Below are positions 62,787 to 64,000 of a DNA stretch of 64,000 nt, one piece after another (position 1 is the first letter of the stretch; each line of letters starts with the position of its first letter). A model generated the notes under the pieces. The model worked only from the letters and a program-made list of their open reading frames with translations, made no database searches and was not told the origin of the DNA. The stretch comes from JAIXWP01 sp964428835. Its GTDB lineage: Bacteria > Bacteroidota > Bacteroidia > Flavobacteriales_D > Sanyastnellaceae. The stretch covers positions 1 through 64,000 of the forward strand of contig CAYRZQ010000012.1 in the NCBI GenBank assembly GCA_964428835.1, read 5' to 3'. Made by a program: the position numbers and the translations under genes.

Positions 62787-63926
62787 CTAGAGTGTTCCGC
62801 GCGATTCCTGTTCGCGTTCTATTGCTTCAAATAGCGCTTTGAAATTTCCTTTTCCAAAACTCTTCGCTCCTTTTCTTTGAATGATTTCAAAGAACATCGT
62901 AGGACGATCGAGCACTGGCTTCGTGAAGATCTGTAACAAATATCCTTCATCGTCGCGATCGATAAGAATGCCCAAATCACGCAGTGGTGCGAGGTCTTCA
63001 TCTATTTTTCCAACGCGGTCGAGAACAGTGTCGTAATATGAATTGGGAACAGTAAGAAAATCAACACCTCTATTTTTTAGTGCTGTTACTGTTTCGATAA
63101 TATTATCGGTAGCCACGGCGATGTGCTGAACGCCTGCGCCGTTGTAGAAGTCAATGTATTCTTCGATTTGCGATTTCTTGCGGCCTTCGGCTGGTTCGTT
63201 GATGGGGAATTTGATACGACCGTTGCCATTGCTCATCACCTTACTCATCAACGCGGTGTATTCAGTGCTGATGTCTTTGTCATCAAAAGAAACGAGTTGT
63301 GCGAAGCCCATCACTTTCGCATAAAATTCAACCCATTTATTCATTTCATTCCAACCGACATTTCCGACCATGTGATCGATAAATTTCAATCCAACATCAG
63401 TAGGTTTAAAAGATGGATTCCATGCACGGTAGCCAGGCATGAATACGCCATTATAATTTTTTCTTTCTACAAAAACGTGAAGGGTTTCGCCGTAGGTATG
63501 TATTCCTGAAAGCACTACTTCTCCATCATTATCTTTTACGGTAGTAGGTTCCATGCAGCTAACACCGCCGCGAGCAGTAGTTTCCTTCCAGCTCTTTGCG
63601 GCGTCATCTACCCAGAGAGCCACTACTTTCACGCCGTCTCCATGCTTGTTGATGTGCGCGTTGATGGGTCCGTCGGCTGATAGGGGAGAGGTGAGTACAA
63701 GACGAATCTTATCTTGTTGTAGCACATAGCTCACGGTGTCTTTGCTACCAGTTTCGAGGCCTTTGTATGCCAGTGGTTGGTAACCCCAAGCAGCCATGTA
63801 GTAGTAAGCAGCTTGCTTTGCATTACCCACGTAAAGTTCAACGTGGTCTGTGCCGAGCAACGGGAGAAAATCTTCTGCCTGTGGTACTACTTTCTCGAGT
63901 TGTAGAGATGTATTATCGGTGATCAT
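62787..63926 (-). CDS. hppD: 4-hydroxyphenylpyruvate dioxygenase
   Basis: The 379-residue protein has two VOC domains. Iron ligands can be placed in FIDHMVGNVGW (His near residue 185), GVQHIAVATDNI (His near residue 268) and the C-terminal TMFFEIIQRKGAKSFGKGNFKALFEA (Glu near residue 350). The enzyme turns 4-hydroxyphenylpyruvate into homogentisate in tyrosine breakdown. The upstream neighbour on the same strand (ends 63951) lies 24 bp away and may be another gene of this pathway, but only its last 15 codons are visible. Confidence 0.96.
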   Translation of the reverse strand: MITDNTSLQLEKVVPQAEDFLPLLGTDHVELYVGNAKQAAYYYMAAWGYQPLAYKGLETGSKDTVSYVLQQDKIRLVLTSPLSADGPINAHINKHGDGVKVVALWVDDAAKSWKETTARGGVSCMEPTTVKDNDGEVVLSGIHTYGETLHVFVERKNYNGVFMPGYRAWNPSFKPTDVGLKFIDHMVGNVGWNEMNKWVEFYAKVMGFAQLVSFDDKDISTEYTALMSKVMSNGNGRIKFPINEPAEGRKKSQIEEYIDFYNGAGVQHIAVATDNIIETVTALKNRGVDFLTVPNSYYDTVLDRVGKIDEDLAPLRDLGILIDRDDEGYLLQIFTKPVLDRPTMFFEIIQRKGAKSFGKGNFKALFEAIEREQESRGTL

Positions 63927-63950
63927 GTAATTATTTTTTTGTAGTGAAAT

Positions 63951-64000
63951 TTATTTTTCTAGCCATGACGTGAGGTAGCCCGGATCAGAGAGGTCTACTG
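63951..64000 (-). CDS. 3' end of an unidentified gene upstream of hppD
   Basis: The visible frame ends in VDLSDPGYLTSWLEK and TAA, 24 bp before the hppD start, on the same strand. Only this frame gives a peptide with a natural ending, but 16 codons are too few to name the gene. Its position suggests a partner in tyrosine breakdown. Confidence 0.45.
   Translation of the reverse strand, partial: VDLSDPGYLTSWLEK

Noticed and set aside
1..64000. CRISPR arrays, tRNA/rRNA genes, insertion sequences, prophage
   Set aside because: None was seen. The only repeats are the short gene-end repeats and the 18-bp motif. A tRNA or IS search program was not available.

Overview
The window is a piece of a Bacteroidota genome, most likely a Flavobacteriales-type aerobe, and almost certainly a metagenome or draft scaffold because it carries three runs of exactly 100 N. 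The assignment rests on six secreted proteins with type IX secretion (T9SS) C-terminal sorting domains, promoters of the Bacteroidota type (-7 TAnnTTTG), atpD-atpC standing alone, the efp/LpxD-like pair, a bacilliredoxin and a RecQ without zinc cysteines. No rRNA, tRNA, CRISPR array, transposase or phage gene was seen.

Layout. 1-870: 5' part of metY (O-acetylhomoserine sulfhydrylase, minus strand) behind a roughly 370-nt leader holding two tandem Cys/Met-rich leader peptides, each followed by an intrinsic terminator; this looks like a two-stage sulfur amino acid attenuator. 997-9093: a T9SS cargo protein, then an SOS-like module: alpha/beta hydrolase, SRAP and DnaE2-type polymerase in one operon, divergent from a LexA-like self-cleaving repressor. 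9169-16746: Nfu iron-sulfur protein, two secreted amidohydrolase-fold proteins, trpS, plsC, gatC and a small membrane protein. 16904-24842: a same-strand run of two T9SS cargo proteins, lipoproteins, an ECF sigma factor and a membrane-anchored, apparently beta-barrel protein. 25007-31126: bacilliredoxin, aspS, another T9SS protein and a fatty acid desaturase. 31123-33561: an overlapping ABC operon whose permease has a very His-rich periplasmic loop (probable metal, perhaps zinc, system). 33632-43112: M20 peptidase, recQ, kdsD, tatC, a T9SS protein, efp and an LpxD-like acyltransferase. 43140-48009: RsbU-type phosphatase facing a gap-broken polysaccharide locus (O-antigen ligase, Wzz, Wzx). 48118-54988: atpDC, a 1407-residue T9SS type B protein and a TrkA protein. 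55095-64000: kynU, hemL, a minus-strand run panD / flippase-like / rfaE2 / comF / hypothetical / UbiA-like, a nitronate monooxygenase, and hppD.

Four signals are not explained by ordinary gene content. (1) The tandem Cys/Met attenuators of metY. (2) An 18-bp motif, ACCGAACGNNYRNTCGGT, present eight times, always inside genes and in several reading frames, with its ACCGAACG arm on the coding strand in at least seven. (3) Strong hairpins that contain the stop codons of the genes they follow. (4) A composite repeat (GARAAC hexamers plus GAATTC-type repeats) sitting directly behind the stop codons of two neighbouring genes. The first N gap (4610-4709) is an assembly artefact: the same 55 bp lie on both sides, and merging them restores one intact dnaE2 gene.
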